A stretch of 64,000 nt of DNA from Oscillospiraceae bacterium (GTDB taxonomy: Bacteria > Bacillota > Clostridia > Oscillospirales > Acutalibacteraceae), in the NCBI GenBank assembly GCA_015066405.1, contig SVOM01000005.1, positions 1-64,000 on the forward strand. The letters run 5' to 3'. Below, piece after piece: positions 20,221-30,825 of the stretch (positions are counted from its first letter, which is position 1; every line of letters starts with the position of its first letter). Made by a program: the position numbers and the translations under genes. The notes beneath the pieces were generated by a model. That model made no database searches and was not told where the DNA came from. It saw nothing but the letters and a program-made list of their open reading frames with translations.

Positions 20221-20981
20221 TTTATAACATCAGGTCCGCGCCAGTTGTATGCGCGGTCGTCATTTGGTTCGTCAGGGGTATAACCGTTTCGGTAACCGTC
20301 AATAAATTCCTTTATGTATGTTGTAGGTGCATTTTTATTCATCGGACATACTTCGCTGCAAATATCACAGCCCCAAATATACCCGCTTTTTCTTATTTGC
20401 CCTTTTTGGTCATCGCTCAGCGGTTTTTTCTGCTGGTTTACAGCCGATAGGCAGGTGTTCTTGCATAGTTTGGTAGGACAAAGCTTTTTGCATTGTCCAC
20501 AATCGAGGCACTTTTTGTCGCCTTTATCGGCGTTTATTTCCAAATCGGTAACAATTTCGCCTAAAAAAACAAAAGAACCAAACCTTTGGTGTATCAGCAA
20601 GCCGTTTTGGCCCATTACGCCAAGCCCTGAATGTACCGCCGCCGCAACCTCGGGTATAGGGGAGTTATCGATGAAAACCTTAAATTCGTTTTCGGGGTAG
20701 CGTATCGATAATTCTTTCGCCGCCGCGTCAAGCATGCGCTTGCAAACCGTATGGTAATCGGGTACTGCGGCGTATCGGCTTATTTGTTTTGGCGCCTCTT
20801 CCTTTACTTTATACGGAAAAATTGCCATTATTATACTTTTTGCGTTTTTGGGCAGCTCTTTTATTTTTCTGCAAGGAATCAATTTGTCTTGCACAAACTC
20901 AAACTCGCAAAACGAAACATACGGCATACCGTTGGTTGACATAATGTTTTTTATGTCAACCTTTTGCTTTCCTTTATCCAT
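20196..20981 (-). CDS. QueG-like double [4Fe-4S] cluster oxidoreductase
   Basis: 261 aa; CLDCGQCKKLCPTKLC and GCDICSEVCPMN; shorter than classic QueG. Confidence 0.8.
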   Translation of the reverse strand: MDKGKQKVDIKNIMSTNGMPYVSFCEFEFVQDKLIPCRKIKELPKNAKSIIMAIFPYKVKEEAPKQISRYAAVPDYHTVCKRMLDAAAKELSIRYPENEFKVFIDNSPIPEVAAAVHSGLGVMGQNGLLIHQRFGSFVFLGEIVTDLEINADKGDKKCLDCGQCKKLCPTKLCKNTCLSAVNQQKKPLSDDQKGQIRKSGYIWGCDICSEVCPMNKNAPTTYIKEFIDGYRNGYTPDEPNDDRAYNWRGPDVIKRNAMLFK

Positions 20982-21424
20982 TATTTTCTCTTATCCTTAA
21001 AAAAGTCGGTTAGGAGTGTTCGGCACTCATCCTCGCAAATACCTCCGTAAACCTCTGGGGTATAATTAAACGGCAGATTTGCAAAGTTTGCAACCGAACC
21101 GAGCGCGCCGCACTTAGTATCATACGCGCCAAATATAACCGTTTTGATACGCGAGTTTATAATTGCGCCGCTACACATGGGGCAGGGCTCAAGCGTTACA
21201 TACAGCTCGCACCCATCAAGCCGCCAGTCGCCCGTAACCTCGCAAGCGTACTTTATGGCCTCTATCTCGGCGTGTGCGGTGGCATCATGATTTTTCTCCC
21301 TACGATTGCGCCCTGTTGCAATCACCTGTCCATCTTTGACAATAATTGCACCAACCGGCACCTCGCCCTCTTCGGCCGCGCGTCTTGCTCTTATTATAGC
21401 AAGGTCCATAAATTTCCTATCCAT
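20981..21424 (-). CDS. tadA: tRNA-adenosine(34) deaminase
   Basis: MDLAIIRARRAAEEGEVPVGAIIV, HAEIEAI, LEPCPMCSGAI. Confidence 0.96.
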   Translation of the reverse strand: MDRKFMDLAIIRARRAAEEGEVPVGAIIVKDGQVIATGRNRREKNHDATAHAEIEAIKYACEVTGDWRLDGCELYVTLEPCPMCSGAIINSRIKTVIFGAYDTKCGALGSVANFANLPFNYTPEVYGGICEDECRTLLTDFFKDKRK

Positions 21425-21432
21425 AGCATCTC

Positions 21433-23055
21433 CTATTTTTTAAGCAACGCACTGCCAATAAAGAAGCAAGCTGCACTGCAAATTAAATTAATTATTAGTG
21501 TCCAAATACCCATTGCAAATATGTTGCCTGATACTAAACCAATTATAAGCAACACAAGACCGGGAACGGCAAGGAGCATACGCAAATATATGCAAAACAC
21601 CGCATTAATAGCCGCGGGTAAACGGCTTGGCATTATCATTGCAACGGCAAGACCTGTGGTCGCAGAGAAGGTATCAAAGGTTACGAACACCGCAAACCAC
21701 ATTATCATATTTCCAATGCTGTCCCCAAGCAGTAAATACGACAAAGCAAATCCCGGCAAAGCATCTATTGCCGCCCCAATAAAGCCGGACAAGAGCAACC
21801 AAAATACCGACTTATAACGGCTTATGGGCGCTGTAAATATAAGGTCGGCGCCTGTTTCTTCATCTAACGGGCTTCCAAAATTTTTAAAGAAATGTATAAC
21901 CAGTAAGGTTATTGCTATCGGGGTAAAAGAGCTACCGCCCAAAATAAATTTTACCGCCGCGGCGGCTCCAACCGAAATTAGCATATATGTAACCGCCGAT
22001 TTCGAGAACAAGCCTAAAAGCGCATTTCGGCGGCGAATGTGCATTTGTTTAAAGAAAAATGCGTTTGCTCCCCAGCCTTTTCCGATTTCCTGTGGCTTCG
22101 CTATTTCCTTGCGTGGTTTTTTGCGTTGCTTTTTGCCTTCAAGTGCCGCTTGTTGCTTTTCAAACGTATCGTTTGCTTTAATGACGGCATCCTCGTAAAA
22201 ATCGGCATCAATGCGCCACACAAAATAGAAAATAAGCAGTGTAAACGCAATAATTGCAAGCAACATTAAAAGGCACATAAGGTAGTTGCCTTTTACCGCC
22301 GACACAACAAGATACGCCATCCAACCGAAAATCGGGAAAAAGCGACTATAACGCGAGGCAAATGTAAGCTTGAGTGTATCAAACCAGCCCAAATTTCCAA
22401 AATGTTTCACGAGAAACAAAATCAGTGCAACAAGCAATAGAACAGCAACTGCTATCGGTGTAACCCACTTTTTGCGAGAGGGCTTGCTTGCAACTATTGT
22501 ATATGTGCAAACAGAGGTTAGCATACCGAGTATTATACACACAATAAACGCCAAAACTATCACTATCGCGGCGGCAACAGTAAGACCTAAATTCAGCACA
22601 AGATTTGGAATTTGCGCGCCAAGATACAGCGAGCTTAGAAAAACTGCGCCCATTTGTATAAAGCTTTTAAAGCATAGTATGCTTTGAGGTCGCCTTGGCG
22701 ATGCAAAAAGAAAATTCACATCCGACATATTAAAAATCGATGCGCCGCTTTTATCTCCCGTATAGAAAAATGCAAAGATGAAGCCAAAAGGCACTGCAAA
22801 TGCCACCATTTCGATAATCGGCAAAACGATATTTTCAAAATCCTCAGGCGGAATTTCTACGCTTTCCTCAACGTATTCTTCCGTATATGGCTCATCAGTA
22901 TTGTCCTCAACGTAACTGCCTACCGCGCCGCCGATAATTCCGCCAATTATACCAAACAGCAAAATTATACCTATCATTGCGGCAACCCAGGTGCGAAACA
23001 ACTTTTTAAAGCAGTTTATAAATGTGTGTGATATGTAATAAAAATATGCCGCCAT
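21433..23055 (-). CDS. Putative ABC exporter permease-type membrane protein
   Basis: 540 aa multi-TM, directly downstream of and overlapping in context with an ABC ATPase; 'NFLFASPRRPQSIL'. Confidence 0.75.
   Translation of the reverse strand: MAAYFYYISHTFINCFKKLFRTWVAAMIGIILLFGIIGGIIGGAVGSYVEDNTDEPYTEEYVEESVEIPPEDFENIVLPIIEMVAFAVPFGFIFAFFYTGDKSGASIFNMSDVNFLFASPRRPQSILCFKSFIQMGAVFLSSLYLGAQIPNLVLNLGLTVAAAIVIVLAFIVCIILGMLTSVCTYTIVASKPSRKKWVTPIAVAVLLLVALILFLVKHFGNLGWFDTLKLTFASRYSRFFPIFGWMAYLVVSAVKGNYLMCLLMLLAIIAFTLLIFYFVWRIDADFYEDAVIKANDTFEKQQAALEGKKQRKKPRKEIAKPQEIGKGWGANAFFFKQMHIRRRNALLGLFSKSAVTYMLISVGAAAAVKFILGGSSFTPIAITLLVIHFFKNFGSPLDEETGADLIFTAPISRYKSVFWLLLSGFIGAAIDALPGFALSYLLLGDSIGNMIMWFAVFVTFDTFSATTGLAVAMIMPSRLPAAINAVFCIYLRMLLAVPGLVLLIIGLVSGNIFAMGIWTLIINLICSAACFFIGSALLKK
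22402..22417. promoter_or_regulatory. parS: Degenerate parS (15/16): TGTTTCACGAGAAACA
   Basis: One mismatch to the consensus. Confidence 0.6.
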
Positions 23056-23059
23056 TTTT

Positions 23060-23764
23060 TTATTCCTTTATACTTTCGGTAACCGAGAAGAAAATTTCCT
23101 CCAAGGTATGCCCGCTTTTTTCGATGTTTTCACGCAAAACCTCAGCCTTAACCTCGCCGTTTTGCATAATAACCGTTTTGTCCCACATATTTTCAATACT
23201 GTCTATCATATGTGTGCTTATAAACACAGAGCAACCGCTGTTTTTAAGCTCGATAAACATTCCTTTCAATTCTTTAATTGCGTGTGGGTCAAGACCTATC
23301 ATAGGCTCATCAAACAGCAAAAATTTTGGGCGCGGCAAAAGACCGCAACAAATACTTAACTTTTGTTGCATACCCTTTGATAGCTCATCGCCGAACTTGT
23401 TTTTCTTGTCTGTGAGTTCCATGCGGTCAAGCAGCTCGTTCATATAATCTTTATAATCTTTCAGCTTGTATATTCTCGCGATAAATTCAAGATGCTCCGC
23501 TACTGTAAGATTAGGATAAAGCGCGGGGATTTCGGGCACATACCCAATAAGCCGCTTGGCCTCAAGGCTTTTATTCTCCTTGCCGTCTACCGTTATAACC
23601 CCATCGTACTTTAAAAAGCCTGCAATTGACTTAATAACTGTGCTTTTTCCCGCTCCGTTAGGTCCCAAAAGAACCGTAATGCTGCCATCGGGCACCATAA
23701 AGGAAACCTTGTTGTTTGCGACAACCTTTCCGTATTTTTTTGTAATATTTGCAACCTGTAACAT
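23060..23764 (-). CDS. ABC transporter ATP-binding protein
   Basis: GPNGAGKST, LSKGMQQKLSICCGLL, LLFDEPMIGLDP. Confidence 0.94.
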   Translation of the reverse strand: MLQVANITKKYGKVVANNKVSFMVPDGSITVLLGPNGAGKSTVIKSIAGFLKYDGVITVDGKENKSLEAKRLIGYVPEIPALYPNLTVAEHLEFIARIYKLKDYKDYMNELLDRMELTDKKNKFGDELSKGMQQKLSICCGLLPRPKFLLFDEPMIGLDPHAIKELKGMFIELKNSGCSVFISTHMIDSIENMWDKTVIMQNGEVKAEVLRENIEKSGHTLEEIFFSVTESIKE

Positions 23765-23774
23765 AAAATTTACC

Positions 23775-24758
23775 CTACCTTAAAAATATAGAAATTGCTA
23801 TCGCCACGCAAAAAGCCACAACAATCCAAGGTGTTGTTAAGAACCAACCTATTTTTTGCGCTTCCGAATTCTTGGTTTCGGCTTTTTCAAGTTTTAAAAA
23901 TTCTCTGTCCTCCGAGATTTTTACTATCGCACAAGCAGTGGCGGCGAAAATTAGAAGCAAGAAAACATAAAAAACCATATTTTGCACATTTATATCGATA
24001 TAAAGAGCCAAATACGAAAAAACAACGCTTATAAAATTGTTTGCCGCGTGTATTATAACGGCAGGCCAAATTGATTTAGCTTTGATGGTTACAAAACCTA
24101 AAATAAGACCAACCATAAAAGCAAAGGCAAACTGTGTTAGCGAAGCGTGCATAAAGGCGAACACAAGGGAGGATGCAATAATTGCAAAGCCATCTCCAAA
24201 TCGCCGCAATACACCGAGCACTGCGCCGCGCATCATAAACTCTTCAACCAATGCAGGAAAGACGGCGGTTGAAAGTGTCGCCAAAAAGAATCCTAAAACA
24301 CCTCTTGGCAATTCCCTGTCTATTGACGGAAAGGAAAGTCCAAGGGCCGCGAAAATGTTTGCTAAAACGTTGCTTACAATGGATGCAAACATACAAAAGC
24401 CTACAGCTGCCACTATATATGCCGTTTTGTTTTGCATTTTTGGTAAACCAAGCTCTATAACATCCCGCGCCTTTCGGTGTGTGGCGCGCAGCAATATAAA
24501 AGTCGGTAAAATGGTCATTAAAGTTGAAACTAATATTTGTATAATCTCGTTAAACGCAGGATTTTCGGTCAATTTAGTAATAAAAGAAATGTTGAAGCCG
24601 AGATTTACCATTATTCTTAAATAAACAAAGCTCCAACCGATCATAATTGCAAATAAAGCAAGCAACGAAAGGCCTACGGCACCCGCGACCTTTCGTTGCT
24701 CATTTTTTTCACTTAATATCGGCGAAATTTCTTTATATGAAGAAAATTTATCGTTCAA
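23775..24758 (-). CDS. CPBP family intramembrane glutamic endopeptidase
   Basis: EEFMMRGAVLGVLRRFG, FAFMHASL, HAANNF motifs. Confidence 0.88.
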   Translation of the reverse strand: MNDKFSSYKEISPILSEKNEQRKVAGAVGLSLLALFAIMIGWSFVYLRIMVNLGFNISFITKLTENPAFNEIIQILVSTLMTILPTFILLRATHRKARDVIELGLPKMQNKTAYIVAAVGFCMFASIVSNVLANIFAALGLSFPSIDRELPRGVLGFFLATLSTAVFPALVEEFMMRGAVLGVLRRFGDGFAIIASSLVFAFMHASLTQFAFAFMVGLILGFVTIKAKSIWPAVIIHAANNFISVVFSYLALYIDINVQNMVFYVFLLLIFAATACAIVKISEDREFLKLEKAETKNSEAQKIGWFLTTPWIVVAFCVAIAISIFLR

Positions 24759-24778
24759 TTAAAATTCTCCTTTTGCCG

Positions 24779-27319
24779 CTATTCGTTTGTATCACTCTTG
24801 TCGTCCCCTGTATCAGCCGCATCGGCATCGGGCTCCTCTGCCACTGCATTAACCTCATCCTCATCGTGCTCGGCTGTGGCTATTGACAAGATTTTTGCAT
24901 CGGAATTTGCGCCGAATTTCATAATTCTAACACCCTTCGACGGGCGCGCGAACATACTGATATTAGACACCGCGATTCTTATAATTACGCCGTCTGACGA
25001 AATCATAATAATATCTTGGTCCTCGGTTACCGCCATAACCGCCGCTACATCTCCGAATCGCTCGGTGCGGTAGTTCTTGGTACCGCCGCCGCCACGTGTT
25101 TGTACGCGGTAATCGCTGATTTGGCTTCTGCGTCCGTAACCGGTCTCGCTAACAGTAAGTAAAACGGTATCATCATTACAAACCGCCATTGATACAACCT
25201 CATCATTTGCGGCTAACTTAATGGAACGAACACCACGGGCAGTTCTACCCATCGGGCGAACATCACTTTCCATAAATCTGATGGCTTTACCCTTTTTGGT
25301 TGCAACAACAAGCGAAGAATCTCCCCTTGTCAGTGCCACGAAACGAAGCTCATCGCCCTCATCAAGAGAGAGCGCAATAATACCTGTCTTACGGGTATTC
25401 TTAAAGTCATCCATTGATGTTCTCTTAATACATCCGTTTTTGGTGCCCATAACAACAAATTGTTCGCCATCAAGCTCGGGGCACGGCAAAATCATAGAAA
25501 GCTTTTCGCCTTCCTGAAGCGGTATAATATTAACAACATTCATACCCTTGCTGGTTCTCGTTCCCTCGGGTATTTCGTATGCTTTAAGTCGATATACACG
25601 GCCGATGTTTGTAAACATCATAATATAATCGTGCGTTGAGCATACAAACATATTCTCGGTAATATCATCCTCACGGGTGGTAAGTCCCTTAACACCACGG
25701 CCACCGCGGTTTTGTACCGAATATTCCGAAGCCGCCACACGCTTGATATAACCGTTAACGGTTTTTGTTATAACGCACTCTTCCTCGGGGATAAGGTCCT
25801 CAATATCAACCTCTCCCAATACAGCCGAAATTTCGGTACGGCGATTATCTGCATACTTATCACGGAGATTTAGTGAATCGGTCTTAACAATATCGAGTAC
25901 TCGTGAGTGATTTGATAAAATATCCTGACACTCTTTAATAAAGTCGTATTTTTCCTGTAATTCTTCCTCAATTTTTTGTTTTTCCATACCTGCAAGCTTA
26001 CCGAGCTGCATTTGCACGATAGCCGTTGTCTGAACATCATCAAAACCAAAACGCTCGGCTAACCGTTCTTTTGATTCGGGTATGGTTTTTGAATTACGGA
26101 TTATTGAAATAACCTCATCAATAAAGTCGATTGCTTTTTTAAGTGCTTCAAGTATATGGGCGCGTTCCTCTGCTTTTTTCATATCAAAACGGGTGCGGCG
26201 CTCTATAATCTCACACTGGAAGTCGATGCTGTTTTGCAGCATTTCTTTAAGCGTTAAAATTTGCGGTTTGCCGTTTACAATGGCAATTAAGTTGGCACCA
26301 AAGGTTGTTTGAAGCTCGGTATAAGAATAAATCTTATTAAGCACAACCTGCGGGTTGGCATCCTTCTTTAAGTCAATTACGATTCTAATACCGCTATCAC
26401 GCTTTGAAGAGTAGTCAACAACATCCTCAATACCCTCAATGCGCTTTTCAACCGCTAAATCATAAATTTTCTTAACTAAATCCTTCTTTTTAACCTTATA
26501 GGGAAGCTCTGTAATGGTTATACGGAAGCGGCCCTTATTGTCTTCCTCTATTTCGGCCTTACCGCGAACTATAATTTTACCTTTACCAGTAGCGTAAGCG
26601 GCACGAATACCGCTTCGTCCCATTATTATACCGCCTGTTGGAAAGTCAGGACCTTTTATAAATTCGCAAAGGTCGGAAAGCTCGGCTTCGGGGTTATCAA
26701 TAAGATAACACATACCGTCAATTATTTCGCCTAAGTTATGCGGCGGAATTTCGGTTGCCATACCAAAAGCAATACCGCTTGAGCCGTTTACAAGCAGCTG
26801 TGGGAAACGAACGGGTAAAACTGTGGGTTCTTTTAGTCGGTCATCATAGTTTGGTACAAAATCAACTGTATCTTTTTCAATATCATCAAGCATATTGATA
26901 GATATTTTATTCATACGCGACTCGGTATAACGGTATGCCGCAGGGGGATAGCCGTCAATATTACCAAAGTTTCCGTGTCCGTCAATTAAAGGGTAGCGCA
27001 AAGAAAAGTCCTGCGCCATACGTACCATTGCATCATACACGGATGCATCGCCGTGCGGATGGTAACGACCAAGCACCGAACCTACTGTATCGGCGCACTT
27101 ACGGTATGCTTTATCGGGTGTTAAGCCGTTTTCGTACATTGTATAAAGAATACGGCGGTGTACGGGTTTAAGACCATCTCTTACATCAGGAAGAGCACGG
27201 CCAACAAGTACCGACATACCATACTGCAGCATACTTGATTTAACTTCATCAACAATTTCTACAGGGACAATATTGGTCTCACTGCTTTCAGGCCAATATA
27301 CATTTTCAGTTTTTGCCAT
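24779..27319 (-). CDS. gyrA: DNA gyrase subunit A
   Basis: 846 aa; [25 protein letters not shown]-like start, [10 protein letters not shown] catalytic Tyr; acidic C-terminal tail. Confidence 0.98.
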   Translation of the reverse strand: [846 protein letters not shown]

Positions 27320-27337
27320 TTTTATGCTCTCCTTTCA

Positions 27338-29290
27338 CTAAATATCAAGATCGGTCGCAAATACTGCGTTTTCTTCAATAAATATCTTTCTCGGCTCAAC
27401 CTCATCGCCCATAAGCATAGAGAAGGTTTGGTCAGCAAGCTCAGCATCAGCCATAGTTACTTTTAACATTGTTCTAACCTTGGGGTCAAGGGTTGTTTCC
27501 CATAACTGCTCAGGGTCCATTTCACCAAGACCTTTATAACGCTGAACATCCGCGCTGCCGCCGAGTTCTTCAATGTATTGTGCTTTTTGTTCATCCGTAA
27601 AGGCATCATAATGCTTTTTACCCTTTGATACACGGTAAAGCGGCGGCTGTGCCAAATAAATATGTCCCGTTTCAATAAGCTCGGGCATATAGCGGAAGAA
27701 AAATGTTAATAAAAGCGTTCTGATATGCGAGCCGTCAACGTCAGCATCGGCCATAATAACAATTTTATCGTAGCGGAGTTTTTCTATATCAAAATTTTCG
27801 CCAATACCGGTGCCAAGTGCCACTATTACAGGCATAAGCTTATCGTTGCCGTAAACCTTATCATCTCTGGCTTTCTCAACGTTAAGCATTTTACCCCAAA
27901 GCGGTAAAATTGCCTGATATGTAGAGTTTCTGCCCTCAACCGCGCTACCGCCTGCAGAATCACCCTCTACTATAAATATTTCGGTTTTTGTGGGGTCCTT
28001 TGAAATACAGTCCGAAAGTTTTTCGGGCATTCTCGCTTTTACACCCGCAACACCCGCTTTTTTAAGAGAAGCCTCGAGGGCTGCTTGAGCAGCTTCACGA
28101 GCATTTGAGTAAGCTATAATTTTTGTGATTATTTTTTTAGCTTCGGCAGGGTTTTCTTCAAGAAAATGATAAAGCTGGTCGTTAACCATATCACGAACTA
28201 CTTTACCAATTGAGGTATTACCGAGCTTTGCCTTTGTTTGCGATTCAAACTGTGCATCCGATAGTTTTACCGATACAACGGCTACAAGACCTTCGCAAAT
28301 ATCATCGCCCTTTAACCTCTTATTACCCTCTTTTAAGTGTTTAAAATCAAAAGCATATTTGTTAACGGCATTGCTGAGTGCCATTTTAAAGCCCTGCTCG
28401 TGTGTACCGCCGTCAACCGTATAAAGAGTGTTTGCAAAAGACATAATTTTTGTGTCTTTTGTTGACCATACCATTGCTATTTCCGCTGTTTGGTCGTCAA
28501 CCTCGGTGCTTAAATAAATAACCTCTTTATTTAAGCTTTCGCCCTTTGTTTTCTCGAGCAAAAAGTCAACATAAGAGCGAATACCGCCTTCATAGAAAAA
28601 TTCTTCGGTGCGGCCATCCATATCTTTTCTTTTATCGGTTAATACAATGCGAATACCTGCATTTAAAAATGCCTGCTCACGCAGTCTCTTTTCGAGTATT
28701 TCAAAATCATATATTGTAGTATCGGTGAAAATTGTGGGGTCGGGCTTAAAAGTAACTACTGTACCTGTTTCTTCAGTTTCGCCTATAATTTCAAGCTCGG
28801 TTACTATATTTCCCTTTTCGTAACGCTGGCGGTGTACATTTTTACCATCACTTACTTCTACCTCAAGCCAGCTTGATAAAGCGTTAACAACCGATGCACC
28901 AACACCGTGCAAACCACCTGATACCTTGTATCCGCCGCCGCCGAATTTACCACCTGCATGAAGAATGGTAAATACAACAGTTACTGTAGGAATTCCCTTT
29001 TGCGGATTTATACCAACAGGTATACCACGACCGTTATCGGTAACCCTAACTATGCCGTCATCAAGCAATTCCACTGTAATTTTATCACAATAACCCGCTA
29101 ATGCTTCATCTATAGAGTTATCAACAATTTCATATACCAAGTGGTGTAAACCGCGTTCACCCGTTGAACCTATATACATACCCGGTCTTTTTCTTACCGC
29201 TTCAAGTCCTTCAAGTACCTGTATGGAACTTTCATCATAGGTATTTTCAACTGCGGGTGAATTAATATTTTCTGCCATTTTTCTTTTCAC
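27338..29290 (-). CDS. gyrB: DNA gyrase subunit B
   Basis: IQVLEGLEAVRKRPGMYIGSTGERGLHHLVYEIVDNSIDEALAG; EGDSAGGSA; DADVDGSHIRTLLLTFF. Confidence 0.98.
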   Translation of the reverse strand: MKRKMAENINSPAVENTYDESSIQVLEGLEAVRKRPGMYIGSTGERGLHHLVYEIVDNSIDEALAGYCDKITVELLDDGIVRVTDNGRGIPVGINPQKGIPTVTVVFTILHAGGKFGGGGYKVSGGLHGVGASVVNALSSWLEVEVSDGKNVHRQRYEKGNIVTELEIIGETEETGTVVTFKPDPTIFTDTTIYDFEILEKRLREQAFLNAGIRIVLTDKRKDMDGRTEEFFYEGGIRSYVDFLLEKTKGESLNKEVIYLSTEVDDQTAEIAMVWSTKDTKIMSFANTLYTVDGGTHEQGFKMALSNAVNKYAFDFKHLKEGNKRLKGDDICEGLVAVVSVKLSDAQFESQTKAKLGNTSIGKVVRDMVNDQLYHFLEENPAEAKKIITKIIAYSNAREAAQAALEASLKKAGVAGVKARMPEKLSDCISKDPTKTEIFIVEGDSAGGSAVEGRNSTYQAILPLWGKMLNVEKARDDKVYGNDKLMPVIVALGTGIGENFDIEKLRYDKIVIMADADVDGSHIRTLLLTFFFRYMPELIETGHIYLAQPPLYRVSKGKKHYDAFTDEQKAQYIEELGGSADVQRYKGLGEMDPEQLWETTLDPKVRTMLKVTMADAELADQTFSMLMGDEVEPRKIFIEENAVFATDLDI

Positions 29291-29296
29291 CTTTCT

Positions 29297-29557
29297 TTAT
29301 TTTAAAAACTCATTTCTTTTAAGTAATGTTACAGAAGAAATTTGAGAAATATATATTTTTTTATTTTTACTTTTTGGTGGGGCACACACAATAAATGATT
29401 TTGGTAATTCATTTGTTATATAAACCACATCACCGTTTTTTTCCGATAAATTAAGATATTTTCTTGTATGCCTGCTTACAGTTGCAGTATCTAAATCAAA
29501 AATACCTATAATATCTTGTTTTTTAACAACAGTTTCCTGTCCTAAATGAATATACAT
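29297..29557 (-). CDS. remB: Extracellular matrix regulator RemB (DUF370)
   Basis: MYIHLGQETVVKKQDIIGIFDLDTATVS; located between recF and gyrB. Confidence 0.9.
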   Translation of the reverse strand: MYIHLGQETVVKKQDIIGIFDLDTATVSRHTRKYLNLSEKNGDVVYITNELPKSFIVCAPPKSKNKKIYISQISSVTLLKRNEFLK

Positions 29558-30618
29558 TATTTTACCTGTCCGTTTTCTACATAAAAGATTTTTCCTTTTT
29601 CCAATTCATCAAAATTAGATTTATCACAACAGGTTATAAACACCTGTCGGTCTTTTATGTGGTTAAGTATGTAATTTTGGCGATGTTTATCAAGCTCACT
29701 CATAACATCATCAAGTAAGGTTACGGGTTTTTCGCCTATTATACTTTCTATTATGTTGGCTTCTGAAAGCTTTAGTGCTAAACAAATACTGCGTTTTTGT
29801 CCTTGCGAAGAATATTCCTTTGCATTAAAACCGTTAATTTTAAATAATATATCATCTCTGTGCGGTCCAACACTTGTAACGCCGTGTAATATATCAATTG
29901 GCTTTTTTGCTAATAATTCCTCTTTAAAACTGTCTTTATATGAGCAAACATATTCTATTTCAAAAAATTCTTTTTTTCTTGATAATTCACTATATATTTT
30001 TGGTGCGTGTTCATTTAACCGTTCTATATATCTTTTTCTGTAGGCAACGATTTTTTCACCGTATTCTATAATACCTTTTTCAAAATCTTCAAGTAAAAAT
30101 TTTAGGGAAGCATCCTTTATGCAGTCTTTCAAAATATTATTTCTTTGAATAACCGCTCTGTTATAATTCCTTAAAATTTCTATGTATTTTGGAAAAAGCT
30201 GACAAACGGCTATATCTATAAAACGCCTTCTGACACTTGGCGAATCGGTTACTAAATTTAAATCGGTAGGAGAAAAAACAACTGCACAAAATTTTCCTAT
30301 TATTTCAGCTTGATTATTTTGCCTTTTACCGTTTAAAAAATATTGTCTTTTTTCTTTTATTTTTATTTTTAAATTATTTTCGATTCCGCCGCTTATAATA
30401 TTGGCTTCTATTTGTGATTCATTTTTTTCTATTTTTATAAGCTCATTATCTTTTACATTTCTAAAGCTCTTAGCGCCGGTTAATAACCATATTGCTTCAA
30501 TAATATTAGTTTTTCCAACTGCATTATCTCCGCAAATTATATTAATTTCTTCACTCGGCTCTAATTCACAAACAGAAAAATTTCTAAAATCGGAAATTTT
30601 TATGTTTTTTATAATCAT
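29557..30618 (-). CDS. recF: DNA replication and repair protein RecF
   Basis: ISDFRNFSVCELEPSEEINIICGDNAVGKTNIIEAIWLL; TLLDDVMSELD. Confidence 0.97.
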   Translation of the reverse strand: MIIKNIKISDFRNFSVCELEPSEEINIICGDNAVGKTNIIEAIWLLTGAKSFRNVKDNELIKIEKNESQIEANIISGGIENNLKIKIKEKRQYFLNGKRQNNQAEIIGKFCAVVFSPTDLNLVTDSPSVRRRFIDIAVCQLFPKYIEILRNYNRAVIQRNNILKDCIKDASLKFLLEDFEKGIIEYGEKIVAYRKRYIERLNEHAPKIYSELSRKKEFFEIEYVCSYKDSFKEELLAKKPIDILHGVTSVGPHRDDILFKINGFNAKEYSSQGQKRSICLALKLSEANIIESIIGEKPVTLLDDVMSELDKHRQNYILNHIKDRQVFITCCDKSNFDELEKGKIFYVENGQVK

Positions 30619-30825
30619 TTATTCAACAATTATTTCCTTTTCTTCGGTTTTTACAGTATCGCCTTTTTTTATTTTTTTACCACGCTGTGTACAAACCTCG
30701 CCGTTTACTAAAACCTCGCCGTTTTGAATCATTATTTTTGCATGTCCGCCGGTAGAGGCCATATCGGCAAATTTAAGTAATGAATCTAATTTTATAAAAT
30801 CTTCTTTTATTTTAATTTTTTCCAT
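30619..30825 (-). CDS. yaaA: S4-domain RNA-binding protein YaaA
   Basis: 68 aa; FIKLDSLLKFADMASTGGHAKIMIQNGEVLVNGEVCTQRGKKI. Confidence 0.93.
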   Translation of the reverse strand: MEKIKIKEDFIKLDSLLKFADMASTGGHAKIMIQNGEVLVNGEVCTQRGKKIKKGDTVKTEEKEIIVE

